From Acidobacteriota bacterium (GTDB lineage Bacteria > Acidobacteriota > Vicinamibacteria > Marinacidobacterales > Marinacidobacteraceae): a stretch of 64,000 bases of DNA. The stretch lies in assembly GCA_022820545.1 (NCBI GenBank), contig JAJEFG010000048.1:1-64000 (forward strand), read 5' to 3'. The notes under the pieces were generated by a model. The model saw nothing but the letters and a program-made list of their open reading frames with translations. It made no database searches and was not told where the DNA came from. A program made the position numbers and the translations under genes. Within the stretch, counting starts at the first letter, position 1. The number at the start of each line of letters is the position of its first letter. Positions 24,030 through 31,759 of this stretch are shown here, piece by piece.

Positions 24030-25037
24030 ATGCTGTCCGTTTCGAGTCCCGGGAGCCTGCTCTCCGAGTTGGAGGCCGAACTGGCTCCGGACCTGGCCGA
24101 GGTCGAGCGCATCCTGGCCGCGCGGGTCGAGAGCGACCTCGAACTGGTGAAGCTGACGAGCCAGTACCTCTACCGGAGCGGCGGCAAGCGCCTCCGTCCG
24201 ATGCTGCTCCTGATCGCGGCCCGCGCCGCCGACGGCGTCAAGGGCCGGTCGCATCCCAGCGCTCCCTCCTACGGGGCGATGGTCGAGATCATGCACACCG
24301 CGACGCTGGTCCACGACGACATCGTCGACGAGGCCGATACCCGGCGGGGCCAGGCTTCGCTGAACAGCCTGCTGGGCAACGACCTCACCGTCCTGATCGG
24401 CGATTTCCTCTACATCCAGTCCATGGCGCTGGCCGTGGAGCAGCGGAACCCCCAGGTCGTCGCCACGATGTGCGACCTCACCATGCGCATGATCGAGGGA
24501 ATGCTCCTCGAAAAGGCGCGGGGCGGGGTCATCGGCCTGACCCGCGAGGAGCACCTGCGGATCCTGCGTCTCAAGACCGCGTACCTCTTCCACGGCTGCG
24601 GCAGGATGGGGGCGATGATGGTCGAGGCGCCCCCCGAGGTCGAGCGGGCGCTCGGCGATACCTGCATGAACCTCGGCATGGCGTTTCAGGTCGCGGACGA
24701 CCTCTTCGACTTCACCGCGAGCGCCGCCATGGTGGGCAAGCCCGTGCTCAGCGACCTCAAGGAAGGGCACCTGACGCTGCCGATCCTGCATGCGCTCGAG
24801 CGCGAACCCGAGGCCGTCCCGCTCGTCGAGGAAGTGCTCGACAGCGGCGAGCTCACCCCCGGGCAACAGGACGAGATCCTGGCGCTGGTCGAGCGCCAGG
24901 GAGGTCTCGACGAGGCGCGCCGGGTGGCGGAAGGCTTCGCGGCCGCCTCGCGGGAAGCCCTGGCGGCGGTGCCGCCGTCTTCCTACCGCGACGGCATGGA
25001 AGCGCTCGCCGAGTTCGTGATCTGGCGCGACCGTTGA
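24030..25037 (+). CDS. ispB: Polyprenyl diphosphate synthase (long-chain, IspB-like)
   Basis: Condenses isopentenyl diphosphate with allylic diphosphates to make long polyprenyl chains, probably the side chain of a quinone. The 335-residue product has GGKRLRP, the first Asp-rich motif DDIVD (within LVHDDIVDEADTRRG), the second Asp-rich motif DDLFDF, and the KPVLSDLKEGHLTLP segment. The residues upstream of the first Asp motif (EIMHTATL) are small, typical of enzymes making long products. Chain length is not readable. Its stop overlaps the next gene as TTGA. Confidence 0.88.
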   Translation: MLSVSSPGSLLSELEAELAPDLAEVERILAARVESDLELVKLTSQYLYRSGGKRLRPMLLLIAARAADGVKGRSHPSAPSYGAMVEIMHTATLVHDDIVDEADTRRGQASLNSLLGNDLTVLIGDFLYIQSMALAVEQRNPQVVATMCDLTMRMIEGMLLEKARGGVIGLTREEHLRILRLKTAYLFHGCGRMGAMMVEAPPEVERALGDTCMNLGMAFQVADDLFDFTASAAMVGKPVLSDLKEGHLTLPILHALEREPEAVPLVEEVLDSGELTPGQQDEILALVERQGGLDEARRVAEGFAAASREALAAVPPSSYRDGMEALAEFVIWRDR

Positions 25038-25495
25038 GCGGGTCGGGCCTCCCCTTTCCTCCCTACCGGCACCGTCCCGGACGGACGCCCCATCCGGAGC
25101 GGGATCCCGCGGGACACCGCTTCTTCGAGCAGCTTCCGCCGGGCCTCCTTCCCGCGCCGCCGGTCCCGCTGGCCGCCCTCCCGGACGCCCCTTTGTTCCG
25201 GTACGGGGAGGAGTTGTTCCGCGCCCGCTACTGGTGGGAGGCCCACGCCGTGTGGGAGGAGCTGTGGCAGGCCGCGCCCCGCGGGGAGGGCCCGGAGACG
25301 CCCGAGCGGGAGGCGCTGCGGGCCTTCATCCAGCTTGCCGCGGCGGCGCTCAAGCAGGAACTCGGGGGGCTTCGCGGCAGCCGGAAACTGCTGGCCGCCG
25401 CGCTCTCCGGCATGGAACGGGCCGGCGGCGCCGGAGAGACGGGAGCATTGGCGCAGCGCTTCGAGGAGCTCCGGGCCCACGCCGGGCTAGCATGA
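25034..25495 (+). CDS. DUF309 family protein
   Basis: A 153-residue protein with the DUF309 hallmark helix pair: FRARYWWEAHAVWEELWQ (E-x-H...E..W) followed by AFIQLAAAALKQELG. These small helical proteins have no established biochemical role. The TTG start at 25034 overlaps the ispB stop (TTGA). The stop in turn overlaps the next gene (ATGA), so ispB, DUF309 and the regulator are tightly coupled. About 40 Pro-rich residues precede the DUF309 core. Confidence 0.8.
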   Translation: MSGSGLPFPPYRHRPGRTPHPERDPAGHRFFEQLPPGLLPAPPVPLAALPDAPLFRYGEELFRARYWWEAHAVWEELWQAAPRGEGPETPEREALRAFIQLAAAALKQELGGLRGSRKLLAAALSGMERAGGAGETGALAQRFEELRAHAGLA

Positions 25496-26700
25496 GCGAT
25501 ATGCCAATCCCTGCCTCCGGCGACGAGGACATCGCGGTACTCGTCGTCGACGACGAGGCGGTCATCCGGCGGTCGCTCCGCCGCCGGCTTCGCTACGAGG
25601 GGTGGACCGTCTTCGAGGCGGCCTCGGGTCCGGACGCCCTCGCGGCGCTCGACCGCAATCCCTGCGATCTCGTCGTTCTGGACATCAAGATGCCGGGCAT
25701 GGACGGGATGGAGGTCCTCCGGCGCATCCGCGCCGAGAAGCCCTCGGTGGCGGTCGTGATGCACACCGGCCACGGGGACATCGAGACCGCCGTGCGGGCG
25801 ATCCAGGAGGGGGCGGCGCACTTTCTGGAAAAGGGCGGGGGAGGGGACATCGGCGCCTGTCTCCGGATGGCGATCGACAAGACGCGGACGCTCGAACGGA
25901 AGCGGCTCGAGAACGAGAACCGCCGCCTGGCCGCCGAGGTGGAAATGCACCGCAGCCGCGAGGGCGGCGGCCGGCAACTGGTGGGGGAATCACCGGCCCT
26001 CGCCGTCGTGCGGGAGCGCATCGGGCGCGTGGCGCCGAGCGACGTTCGCGTGCTCATCACCGGCGAGTCCGGGACCGGAAAGGAAGTGGCCGCCCGGTTG
26101 ATCCACCAGGCCAGCCGCCGGGCCTCCGGACCGTTCATCGAGGTCAACTGCGCGGCGATCCCCGAGGAACTCATCGAGAGCGAGCTGTTCGGCGCCGAAC
26201 GCGGCTCCTACACGGGGGCGCACCGCCAGATGGTCGGCAAGTTCGAGCAGGCCGACGGGGGCACGCTGTTCCTCGACGAGGTCGGGGACATGAGCGCCCG
26301 GACCCAGGCCAAGGTGCTGCGCGCCCTCGAGGAGAACCGCATCACCCGGGTCGGCGGCTCGAAGTCGGTGGAGGTCGACGTCCGCGTGCTCTCGGCAACG
26401 AACCAGGACCTCGAGAAGGAGGGCTTCCGCAGCGATCTGCTGCACCGGCTGAACGTGATCCCGATCGAGATGCCGCCGCTGCGGGATCGTCCCGGGGACG
26501 TCCCGCTGCTGGTGGCTCACTTCGTGGAGCAGCTCGAGGTGGGGGGGCAGCCCCGCACGTTCACCGGTGACGCGCTCGAACTCCTCGCCCGGCAACCGTT
26601 TCCCGGCAACGTGCGCGAGCTGCGCAATCTGGTCGAGCGCATCCTGATCCTGAGTCCCGGGCAAGAGATCGGCGAAGCGGACGTGCGGGAGCACCTCTAG
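25492..26700 (+). CDS. NtrC-type response regulator lacking a DNA-binding domain
   Basis: A 402-residue protein with a receiver domain (about 13-130; phospho-acceptor Asp64 in VVLDIKMPG, Lys114) and a sigma-54 AAA+ domain (about 162-400). Walker A is GESGTGKE (191-198), Walker B GGTLFLDEV (256-264), and the sigma-54 contact loop reads GSYTGA instead of GAFTGA (238-243). The chain ends at EADVREHL right after the AAA+ lid, so the usual C-terminal Fis-type helix-turn-helix is absent. There is no room for it downstream: the rnpB promoter begins within 50 bp. It may act from solution on Esigma54, or be a specialised ATPase. No partner kinase is adjacent. Confidence 0.88.
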   Translation: MSDMPIPASGDEDIAVLVVDDEAVIRRSLRRRLRYEGWTVFEAASGPDALAALDRNPCDLVVLDIKMPGMDGMEVLRRIRAEKPSVAVVMHTGHGDIETAVRAIQEGAAHFLEKGGGGDIGACLRMAIDKTRTLERKRLENENRRLAAEVEMHRSREGGGRQLVGESPALAVVRERIGRVAPSDVRVLITGESGTGKEVAARLIHQASRRASGPFIEVNCAAIPEELIESELFGAERGSYTGAHRQMVGKFEQADGGTLFLDEVGDMSARTQAKVLRALEENRITRVGGSKSVEVDVRVLSATNQDLEKEGFRSDLLHRLNVIPIEMPPLRDRPGDVPLLVAHFVEQLEVGGQPRTFTGDALELLARQPFPGNVRELRNLVERILILSPGQEIGEADVREHL

Positions 26701-26748
26701 GCATCACCCGGAGTCGCCCACCAGCCGCGGCGGGAATCCCCGGGCCGG

Positions 26749-26754
26749 TAGAAT
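26749..26754 (+). promoter_or_regulatory. Probable -10 box of rnpB (TAGAAT)
   Basis: TAGAAT ends about 7 nt before the inferred 5' end of the RNase P RNA. No TTGACA-like -35 is obvious. This spacing calibrates the -10 boxes seen before many coding genes. Confidence 0.5.
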
Positions 26755-26761
26755 CCGGGGC

Positions 26762-27140
26762 GGTTCGAGTCGTTCAGACGGTCGCCGGCTCCTCCGGGAG
26801 CGGGAGGAAAGTCCGAACTCCAGAAGGCAGTGCGCTGGGTAACGCCCAGTCCGGGTGACCGGAAGGAAAGTGCCACAGAAAACAGACCGCCTCTCCCTCC
26901 GGGGAGCGGTAAGGGTGAAAAGGTGCGGTAAGAGCGCACCGCCCGGGCAGTGATGTCCGGGGCACGGTAAACCCCGCATGGAGCAAGACCAAATAGGGAA
27001 GCGCCCGAGGGCCGCCTGTCCGAGCTTCCGGGTAGGTCGCTCGACCCGTCGGGCAACCGCCGGGCTAGATGCATGACCGTCACCCCGTCGCGGGCGACCG
27101 CGCCGGGGAACAGAATTCGGCTTACGAGCGGCTCGGACCC
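26762..27140 (+). ncRNA. rnpB: RNase P RNA (bacterial type A)
   Basis: Catalytic RNA of RNase P, which matures tRNA 5' ends. Conserved signatures occur in order: GAGGAAAGTCCG near 26802 (CR-I), CAGAAAACAG near 26876, GAGCAAGACCAAATAGGG near 26981 and AGAATTCGGCTTACGAGCGG at 27111-27130. A 9-bp P1 helix forms between CGAGTCGTT (26766-26774) and AGCGGCTCG (27127-27135). Boundaries are set from P1 and may be off by a few bases. It lies just after the NtrC-like gene and is followed by a two-hairpin repeat element. Confidence 0.95.
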
Positions 27141-27193
27141 TGGAGCGCCGGCCTCCGGCCGGCATCGCGGCCACCGGCCGCGAAACGCGCGCC
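27141..27193 (+). repeat. Two-hairpin dispersed element, copy 1
   Basis: Hairpin 1 (27147-27163): GCCGGCC, loop TCC, GGCCGGC. Hairpin 2 (27165-27183): TCGCGGCC, loop ACC, GGCCGCGA. Begins directly after rnpB and could help terminate it. Confidence 0.75.
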
Positions 27194-27295
27194 TCAGCCG
27201 ATTCCCGCAGTGTGACTCCGACCCGGACCGCCGTAACGACGCCTGAAGCGAGCCGAACGTGGGCCGCGCTTTCACGGGGAGGAGCGCGACCAGGG

Positions 27296-27345
27296 CGGGT
27301 TTCGCGCTCCCGCGCGATGCCGGCCGGAGGCTGGCGCTCCGATCG
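27296..27345 (-). repeat. Two-hairpin dispersed element, copy 2 (inverted)
   Basis: Reverse-oriented copy. Hairpin 2 at 27302-27317 (TCGCGC, TCCC, GCGCGA) and hairpin 1 at 27319-27335 (GCCGGCC, GGA, GGCTGGC, with one G-T wobble). About 100 bp of sequence with no recognisable feature separates it from copy 1. Confidence 0.7.
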
Positions 27346-27393
27346 CGGTGGCGGTCTGAAGGCCCCCACCGGGAGAACCGCCGGCGCTCGACC

Positions 27394-28353
27394 GTGATCC
27401 TGATCACCGGCGGCGCCGGTTTCATCGGCTCCGCATTGGCTCGCGAGCGCGCCGCGGCCGGCGAGCGGGTCCGGGTCCTCGACGACTTCTCGACCGGCCG
27501 GCGCGAGCGCGTCTCCGGGCACCCGCTGATCGACGTTCGCGAAGGGGACATCCGGGATCGGGCCGCGGTTCGCGAAGCCCTGGCCGGCGTCAGCCGGGTG
27601 GCGCACCTGGCGGCGCTGGCCTCGGTCCCCCGCGCCGAGCTGGATCCGGAAGCCGCCGCCCGGGTGAACGTGGACGGAACCCTGGTGGTGCTCGCCGAGT
27701 CCCGGCGGGCTGGCGTCTCCGCGCTGGTGTACGCCTCGTCCTGCTCCGTCTACGGCGACGCCGGCGAACGCCCGATCGCGGAATCGAACCCCCTGACGCC
27801 CCGTTCGGTGTACGCCGTCACCAAGCTGGCCGGGGAACGGCACGTCCTGCTGCACCACCGCACGGGGGGGCCGCCGGCCGTCGCGCTGCGCTTTTTCAAC
27901 GTGTACGGGCCGGGCCAGCCGGCCGATTCCCCCTATTCCGGCGTCCTGGCGCGCTTCTCGGCCCAGGCGCTCGCCGGCGAGCGGTCCGAGATCCACGGCG
28001 ACGGCGGCCAGACCCGGGACTTCGTCTTCGTCGCCGACGTGGTGCACGCGCTGGTTCTCGCCCTGGAGGGAGCCGCGGGGGAGCCCGGAGGCCATGTCTT
28101 CAACGTCGGAACCGGGCGCTCGGCCTCGGTGCGCGAGATCTGGCGCCTGGTGGCGGAGGCGGCCGGCGCGGCGCCGGCTCCGACCTTCGGGCCGGTTCGG
28201 GCCGGCGACATGCGGCATGCCGCCGCGGATACCCGCCGGGCGGCGGAACTCCTGGGTTTCAGGGCTCGCGTATCCCTGCGGGAAGGGATCGGAGCGCTGC
28301 TGCGCCCGGCCGCCGGGAACCTGGCGGACACCTTCTCCGTTGGGTACACCTAG
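27394..28353 (+). CDS. NAD-dependent sugar-nucleotide epimerase/dehydratase
   Basis: A 319-residue extended SDR enzyme of the UDP-glucose 4-epimerase type. The GGAGFIGS nucleotide-binding loop (about 6-13), the catalytic SSCSVYGD serine region and the YAVTKLAGE (Y-x3-K) pair are intact, as is RDFVFVADVV in the C-terminal half. Substrate specificity is not certain; UDP-sugars are most likely. I place the start at the GTG (27394) beginning VILITGGAG, because the longer open frame upstream runs through repeat copy 2. Confidence 0.85.
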   Translation: MILITGGAGFIGSALARERAAAGERVRVLDDFSTGRRERVSGHPLIDVREGDIRDRAAVREALAGVSRVAHLAALASVPRAELDPEAAARVNVDGTLVVLAESRRAGVSALVYASSCSVYGDAGERPIAESNPLTPRSVYAVTKLAGERHVLLHHRTGGPPAVALRFFNVYGPGQPADSPYSGVLARFSAQALAGERSEIHGDGGQTRDFVFVADVVHALVLALEGAAGEPGGHVFNVGTGRSASVREIWRLVAEAAGAAPAPTFGPVRAGDMRHAAADTRRAAELLGFRARVSLREGIGALLRPAAGNLADTFSVGYT

Positions 28354-28385
28354 TGTCACCTGTGGCATACTGAAGAATTCCCGGC

Positions 28386-29690
28386 GTGCGCCAAGCTCCC
28401 CATTTCGCCTCGGCGACCGCGGTCATCGGCGGTCTTCTCGGGGGAGTCGTCCTTTTCGGGGTGGGCGTCCTGAAGTCGTGGAACGGTCCCTTGCCGGAGG
28501 CGCCCGGGATGCCGGCGGCAGCCGCCGTCACGGTTCCGGACGGGCCGTCGGTGGGGCTCTTCTCCGTTCCCGACCGGTTCGCGCGCGGGGACTCGCTGTC
28601 CGACGTGCTGGTGCGAAACGGTCTGCCCCACCGGGAAGTGGGCTCGGTCAGCGCGGCCCTGACGGCGGTCGCGAACGTCCGGCGGCTCAAGGTCGGGCAG
28701 ACGATCTGGCTGCACCGGGACGAACGGGGGCGCCTCGCCCGGATCGAGCTGCCGCTCGACGATTTCCGCGAGGTGGCGGTTCTCCGGACGGGGACGGCCT
28801 GGGATGCGCACGAGTTCAGCCGGGAGCCGCTCGATCGGCGGGAGGTGGTCCAGGGAGAGGTGGAGAGCAGCCTCTACCAGAGTCTGGTCACCGCGGGCGA
28901 GCGGCCTGATCTGGCGGGCCGGATCGCCAGAGCCCTCGAGTACGACATCGACTTCCACCGGGACACGCGGGCGGGCGACAGCTACTCGGCAGTCGTGGAC
29001 AAGCTCTATGACGATGCGGGCGAGTGGAAGGGCTACGGCGACCTTCACGCGGTCCGCTACATCAACGCCGGCCGGCCCATCCACGCGTTCCGCTTCGAGC
29101 TGCCGACCGGTGAATCCGGCTACTACGACTACGAGGGGAACTCCATCCAGCGCGCCTTCCTGATGAGTCCGGTGGAATACACCCGGATCTCGGGGGTCTT
29201 CACCAGCCGGAGGCTCCACCCGATCCATCGCGTGTACCGGCCGCACTACGGGGTGGACTACGTGGCGCCCCTCGGGACGCCGGTCCGGTCGACCGCGGAC
29301 GGCGTGGTGACGGATGCCGGCCGGCGCGGCCCGAACGGAATCATGGTCACCCTGCGCCACGCGGGCGGCTACATGACGAAGTACCTGCATCTCTCGCGGC
29401 TTCCGCCCGAGATCCGTGCCGGGCGCCGCGTGAGCCAGCGGGACGTCATCGGTTTCGTGGGTTCCACGGGCGTCTCGACCGGCCCCCACCTCGACTATCG
29501 GCTCTATCGCCACGGGAAGCCGCTGAACCCGCGCACCCACATCCTGCCTCCCGGGCCACCCATCCCGGCGGAACATCTGCCCGTGTTCGAGGCGTGGCGG
29601 GATGAACTCGTGGGGTCCTTCGAGCAGCCCGCCCGCCGGGTGCCCGCGCGGACCCCGGTGACCGTCGTCGGCGGGACCGAAGGATCCTGA
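28386..29690 (+). CDS. M23 family murein endopeptidase (MepM-like)
   Basis: A 434-residue cell-wall zinc endopeptidase. An N-terminal membrane anchor (about 10-30) is followed by an OapA/LysM-like region (about 55-200, with NGLPHREVGSVSAAL and LKVGQTIWL) and the LytM domain (about 270-390). Zinc-site residues are visible in HYGVDY (H-x3-D), while the last motif reads GPHLDYRL, where many relatives have HLHF. A C-terminal tail of about 45 residues is Pro/Arg-rich. It would cut peptidoglycan cross-links in the periplasm. GTG start. Confidence 0.87.
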   Translation: MRQAPHFASATAVIGGLLGGVVLFGVGVLKSWNGPLPEAPGMPAAAAVTVPDGPSVGLFSVPDRFARGDSLSDVLVRNGLPHREVGSVSAALTAVANVRRLKVGQTIWLHRDERGRLARIELPLDDFREVAVLRTGTAWDAHEFSREPLDRREVVQGEVESSLYQSLVTAGERPDLAGRIARALEYDIDFHRDTRAGDSYSAVVDKLYDDAGEWKGYGDLHAVRYINAGRPIHAFRFELPTGESGYYDYEGNSIQRAFLMSPVEYTRISGVFTSRRLHPIHRVYRPHYGVDYVAPLGTPVRSTADGVVTDAGRRGPNGIMVTLRHAGGYMTKYLHLSRLPPEIRAGRRVSQRDVIGFVGSTGVSTGPHLDYRLYRHGKPLNPRTHILPPGPPIPAEHLPVFEAWRDELVGSFEQPARRVPARTPVTVVGGTEGS

Positions 29691-30017
29691 TCGGGTCCGG
29701 CGCCGCGGTTCGTGTGTCCCCCGGGCTCTCGGGGGGCAACGCGATCTTGACGCGCGACAACCCGCGTTGACGCTCTCCGTCAACCGGAGTTGACGCCGAG
29801 GCCGCCCGCCGAGTCCTCGACCGCGCCGTTCGGCGCCCGGGCCGAGGGCGGAGTCCGCGCCAAGGACCGCTAACTCCTTGATTCAAGGGCTTTCCCGGTT
29901 CGTAGGACGACAGGCGCGGGCGCCGGCGGGAGGCGCGGAGGGAAGGCGAGCCGAACTGGCCCGTCCGTTGCGGAACAACGTGCTCCCGACGCTTCACGTC
30001 AACCCAAGGAGAACCAC
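29691..30017. other. Gene-free gap between M23 peptidase and comEA
   Basis: 327 bp without a convincing gene. It holds a GC hairpin (CCCCCG, loop, CGGGGG at 29718-29735, no T-run) that may end the peptidase transcript, a cluster of TTGACG motifs (29747-29795), and the comEA ribosome-binding site AAGGAGA at 30006-30012. Nothing else recognised. Confidence 0.6.
29747..29795. promoter_or_regulatory. Cluster of TTGACG motifs, possible operator
   Basis: TTGACG occurs at 29747, 29767 and 29790, with the inverse CGTCAA at 29778-29783. The 29767 and 29778 copies form a perfect inverted pair with a 5-nt spacer, and the first two copies are 20 bp apart (two helical turns). It lies about 220 bp upstream of comEA and 57 bp after the peptidase stop. 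Confidence 0.4.
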
Positions 30018-30341
30018 ATGACCCAGTTCCGCGTCCCTTTTCTGGCCCTGGTCGCCCTCGTCGCTTCGGCGATGCTCGGCGTCTCCGCCATGCAGCCGGA
30101 GGAGCCCATCAACATCAACACCGCCACCGCGGAGGAACTCACCGAGCTGCCGCGGATCGGGGAGGTGACGGCCGAGCGCATCGTGAAGTGGCGCGAGGAG
30201 AACGGGCCGTTCGCCTCGACCGAGGAACTCATGAACGTCCAGGGCATCGGCGAGCGCGTCTACGAGCGGATCCGGCCCCACGTGACGGTCGGCGATGCGG
30301 ACCGGCGCGACGACTCGATTGCGCTCGCCGAAGCGGCCTGA
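30018..30341 (+). CDS. ComEA-like helix-hairpin-helix DNA-binding protein
   Basis: A 107-residue exported protein: N-terminal signal/anchor (about 5-25), then a tandem helix-hairpin-helix domain with INTATAEELTELPRIGEV and a second hairpin MNVQGIGERVYERI. This matches soluble or anchored ComEA, which binds incoming double-stranded DNA in the periplasm during natural transformation. A strong Shine-Dalgarno AAGGAGA sits 5 nt before the ATG. It overlaps the following pseudopilin gene, linking it to a type IV pilus or competence apparatus. Confidence 0.85.
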   Translation: MTQFRVPFLALVALVASAMLGVSAMQPEEPININTATAEELTELPRIGEVTAERIVKWREENGPFASTEELMNVQGIGERVYERIRPHVTVGDADRRDDSIALAEAA

Positions 30342-30966
30342 CCGCGGCCTCCCGGTTCCCGGCGCCGCGGCCGGGAGGCCGCGGTCGCGGGGCTTCAGCC
30401 TCGTCGAACTGCTGGTCGCGCTGACCCTGCTCCTGGTGATGGCGGGGACGGCCATTCCCCCGCTCGCCGGGCACCTCCGGGCGGAGCGCGTCCGCGGGGC
30501 GGCGCTCGCGATGCGCTCGCTCCTCCAGAAGGCGCGCGCGGAGGCCGCTTCCCGCGCCGCGAACGTCGCGGTCGTCTTCGATCCACCCCTCAGCGGGCAC
30601 GACATCGAGGTTCCCGGGCCGGCCGACTCACCCGTGGTGGCCCTGGTGCTCGACGCCAACCACAACGGCGTTCGGCGGTCCGAAATCGCTTCGGGCGGCG
30701 AGCGCCTCCTCGAAAACCCCTGGAGGTTTGACGCGCGCTTCCCCGGCGTCGCCTGGGGAGCGCCCGCCGGGGCGGCGGGTCCGGCTGCGATCCCGGGCCA
30801 CCAGGTCGGCGTCGCCGGCATGATCTCGTTCTCGCCCCTCGGCGGTTCCGGCTCCGGACGGATCACCGTGAGCGGCGAGGGGCACGTCTTCGCGATAGTG
30901 ATTCACGGCGGCAGCTCCCGCATCCGCGTCGAGCGCCATGCCGGCGGCCGCTGGATTCCGATGTGA
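30295..30966 (+). CDS. GspH/FimT-family type IV pseudopilin
   Basis: A 223-residue prepilin-like protein. The prepilin peptidase site is RG followed by FSLVELLVALTLLLVMAG, with the conserved Glu at +5 and a hydrophobic helix of about 20 residues. The C-terminal domain has the FimT/GspH pattern of a globular beta head and ends RIRVERHAGGRWIPM. The leader is unusually long, about 33 residues if the ATG at 30295 is used, shorter if TTG at 30319 is used. The gene overlaps comEA by 47 bp. Probably a minor pilin with a DNA-uptake role, by analogy with FimT. Confidence 0.82.
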   Translation: MRTGATTRLRSPKRPDRGLPVPGAAAGRPRSRGFSLVELLVALTLLLVMAGTAIPPLAGHLRAERVRGAALAMRSLLQKARAEAASRAANVAVVFDPPLSGHDIEVPGPADSPVVALVLDANHNGVRRSEIASGGERLLENPWRFDARFPGVAWGAPAGAAGPAAIPGHQVGVAGMISFSPLGGSGSGRITVSGEGHVFAIVIHGGSSRIRVERHAGGRWIPM

Positions 30967-31046
30967 CGGTTCTTTCCGCTTCTGTTCGCCGGGTGGTCTG
31001 TTCTGCTCGCCCGGCACTGCTAGCATGAGGTGAAGTCGTCGGCGCC

Positions 31047-31277
31047 ATGGCCATTCTCCTTTCACGGACGCTCGCCGCGTTTCGCGAGGCCGGAGTGCCC
31101 GAGGAAATGGCTGAGGCCGCCGCCCGAGAGCCTTACGACCTCATTCGCGACCTTGGGGACCGGATCACCCGCCTGGAAACCAGAGTTACCCGTGTTGAGG
31201 TCAAACTGAACGTGTTGCTGACGATCAACGTGGCGGTCCTGCTGTTGCTCTTGCGGGACGCCCTGTCTGGCCAGTAG
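31047..31277 (+). CDS. Small coiled-coil protein with C-terminal membrane helix
   Basis: A 76-residue protein. Residues 8-35 (AAFREAGVPEEMAEAAAREP) resemble the start of DUF1640/CCDC90-like proteins. A heptad coiled coil follows (ITRLETRVTRVEVKLN, about 39-54) and the end is a single hydrophobic helix (VLLTINVAVLLLLL). A TAGCAT -10-like box (31021-31026) and a GAGGTGAAG stretch lie upstream. It stands alone between the pseudopilin and the aconitase X cluster, and its function is unknown. Confidence 0.6.
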   Translation: MAILLSRTLAAFREAGVPEEMAEAAAREPYDLIRDLGDRITRLETRVTRVEVKLNVLLTINVAVLLLLLRDALSGQ

Positions 31278-31341
31278 GCGAACCCTCGCTGGGCCGCCGG
31301 GGCGAGCGGCGGCGGCCGACGATCGGCGGGAACCGGCCGGA

Positions 31342-31758
31342 TCAGCCGTCCACGCGTGTCAGCGCCCTGTCCGCCACTTCCAGCCGCGACCAGTCGGCCA
31401 GGCGGCGGAAGTCGTCCTCACTCACGCAGACGAGGGCGGGGGAGCGGCCGTACATCTCCTGCCCCACCACGCACGCAAGGGCGAGGAACGCATCCACCCC
31501 GCGGGTGATCAGCGCCGCCGGCGCGGTTTCCCGCCGGATGGCCTCCAGGAGCACGGCCGTGGTGGTGGAGGAGCCGCGGGTCGCAGGAAGGACGAGCGCC
31601 GTTCCCGCCGCCGTCTCGCCCGCGAGGGGATGGTGCGTATCGGTGATCCGGCCCGAAGCGGCGTCGTATCCGCCCCAGAAGCTGAGCGGCTGGGTGGCGT
31701 AGAGAACGGCGCCCGAGGCGGTTCCGGCGACGATCACCTGCCCGCGTAACCGGTCCAT
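31342..31758 (-). CDS. Aconitase X small (swivel, DUF126) subunit
   Basis: A 138-residue swivel-domain subunit that pairs with the large subunit encoded immediately upstream (1 nt between its ATG and that stop codon). It has the DUF126 phrases GQVIVAGTASGAVLYATQPLSFWGG and VLPATRGSSTTTAVLLEAIRR, with the conserved P-x-x-x-G-S-S-T loop. In bacteria the two-subunit aconitase X is known as cis-3-hydroxy-L-proline dehydratase. I use the ATG at 31758, because the upstream extension overlaps the large subunit gene. Confidence 0.87.
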   Translation of the reverse strand: MDRLRGQVIVAGTASGAVLYATQPLSFWGGYDAASGRITDTHHPLAGETAAGTALVLPATRGSSTTTAVLLEAIRRETAPAALITRGVDAFLALACVVGQEMYGRSPALVCVSEDDFRRLADWSRLEVADRALTRVDG

Positions 31759-31759
31759 G

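Noticed and set aside
27259-27393. Longer N-terminus of the epimerase
   Set aside because: The added residues run through hairpin repeat copy 2 and precede the Rossmann start; GTG at 27394 fits the family.
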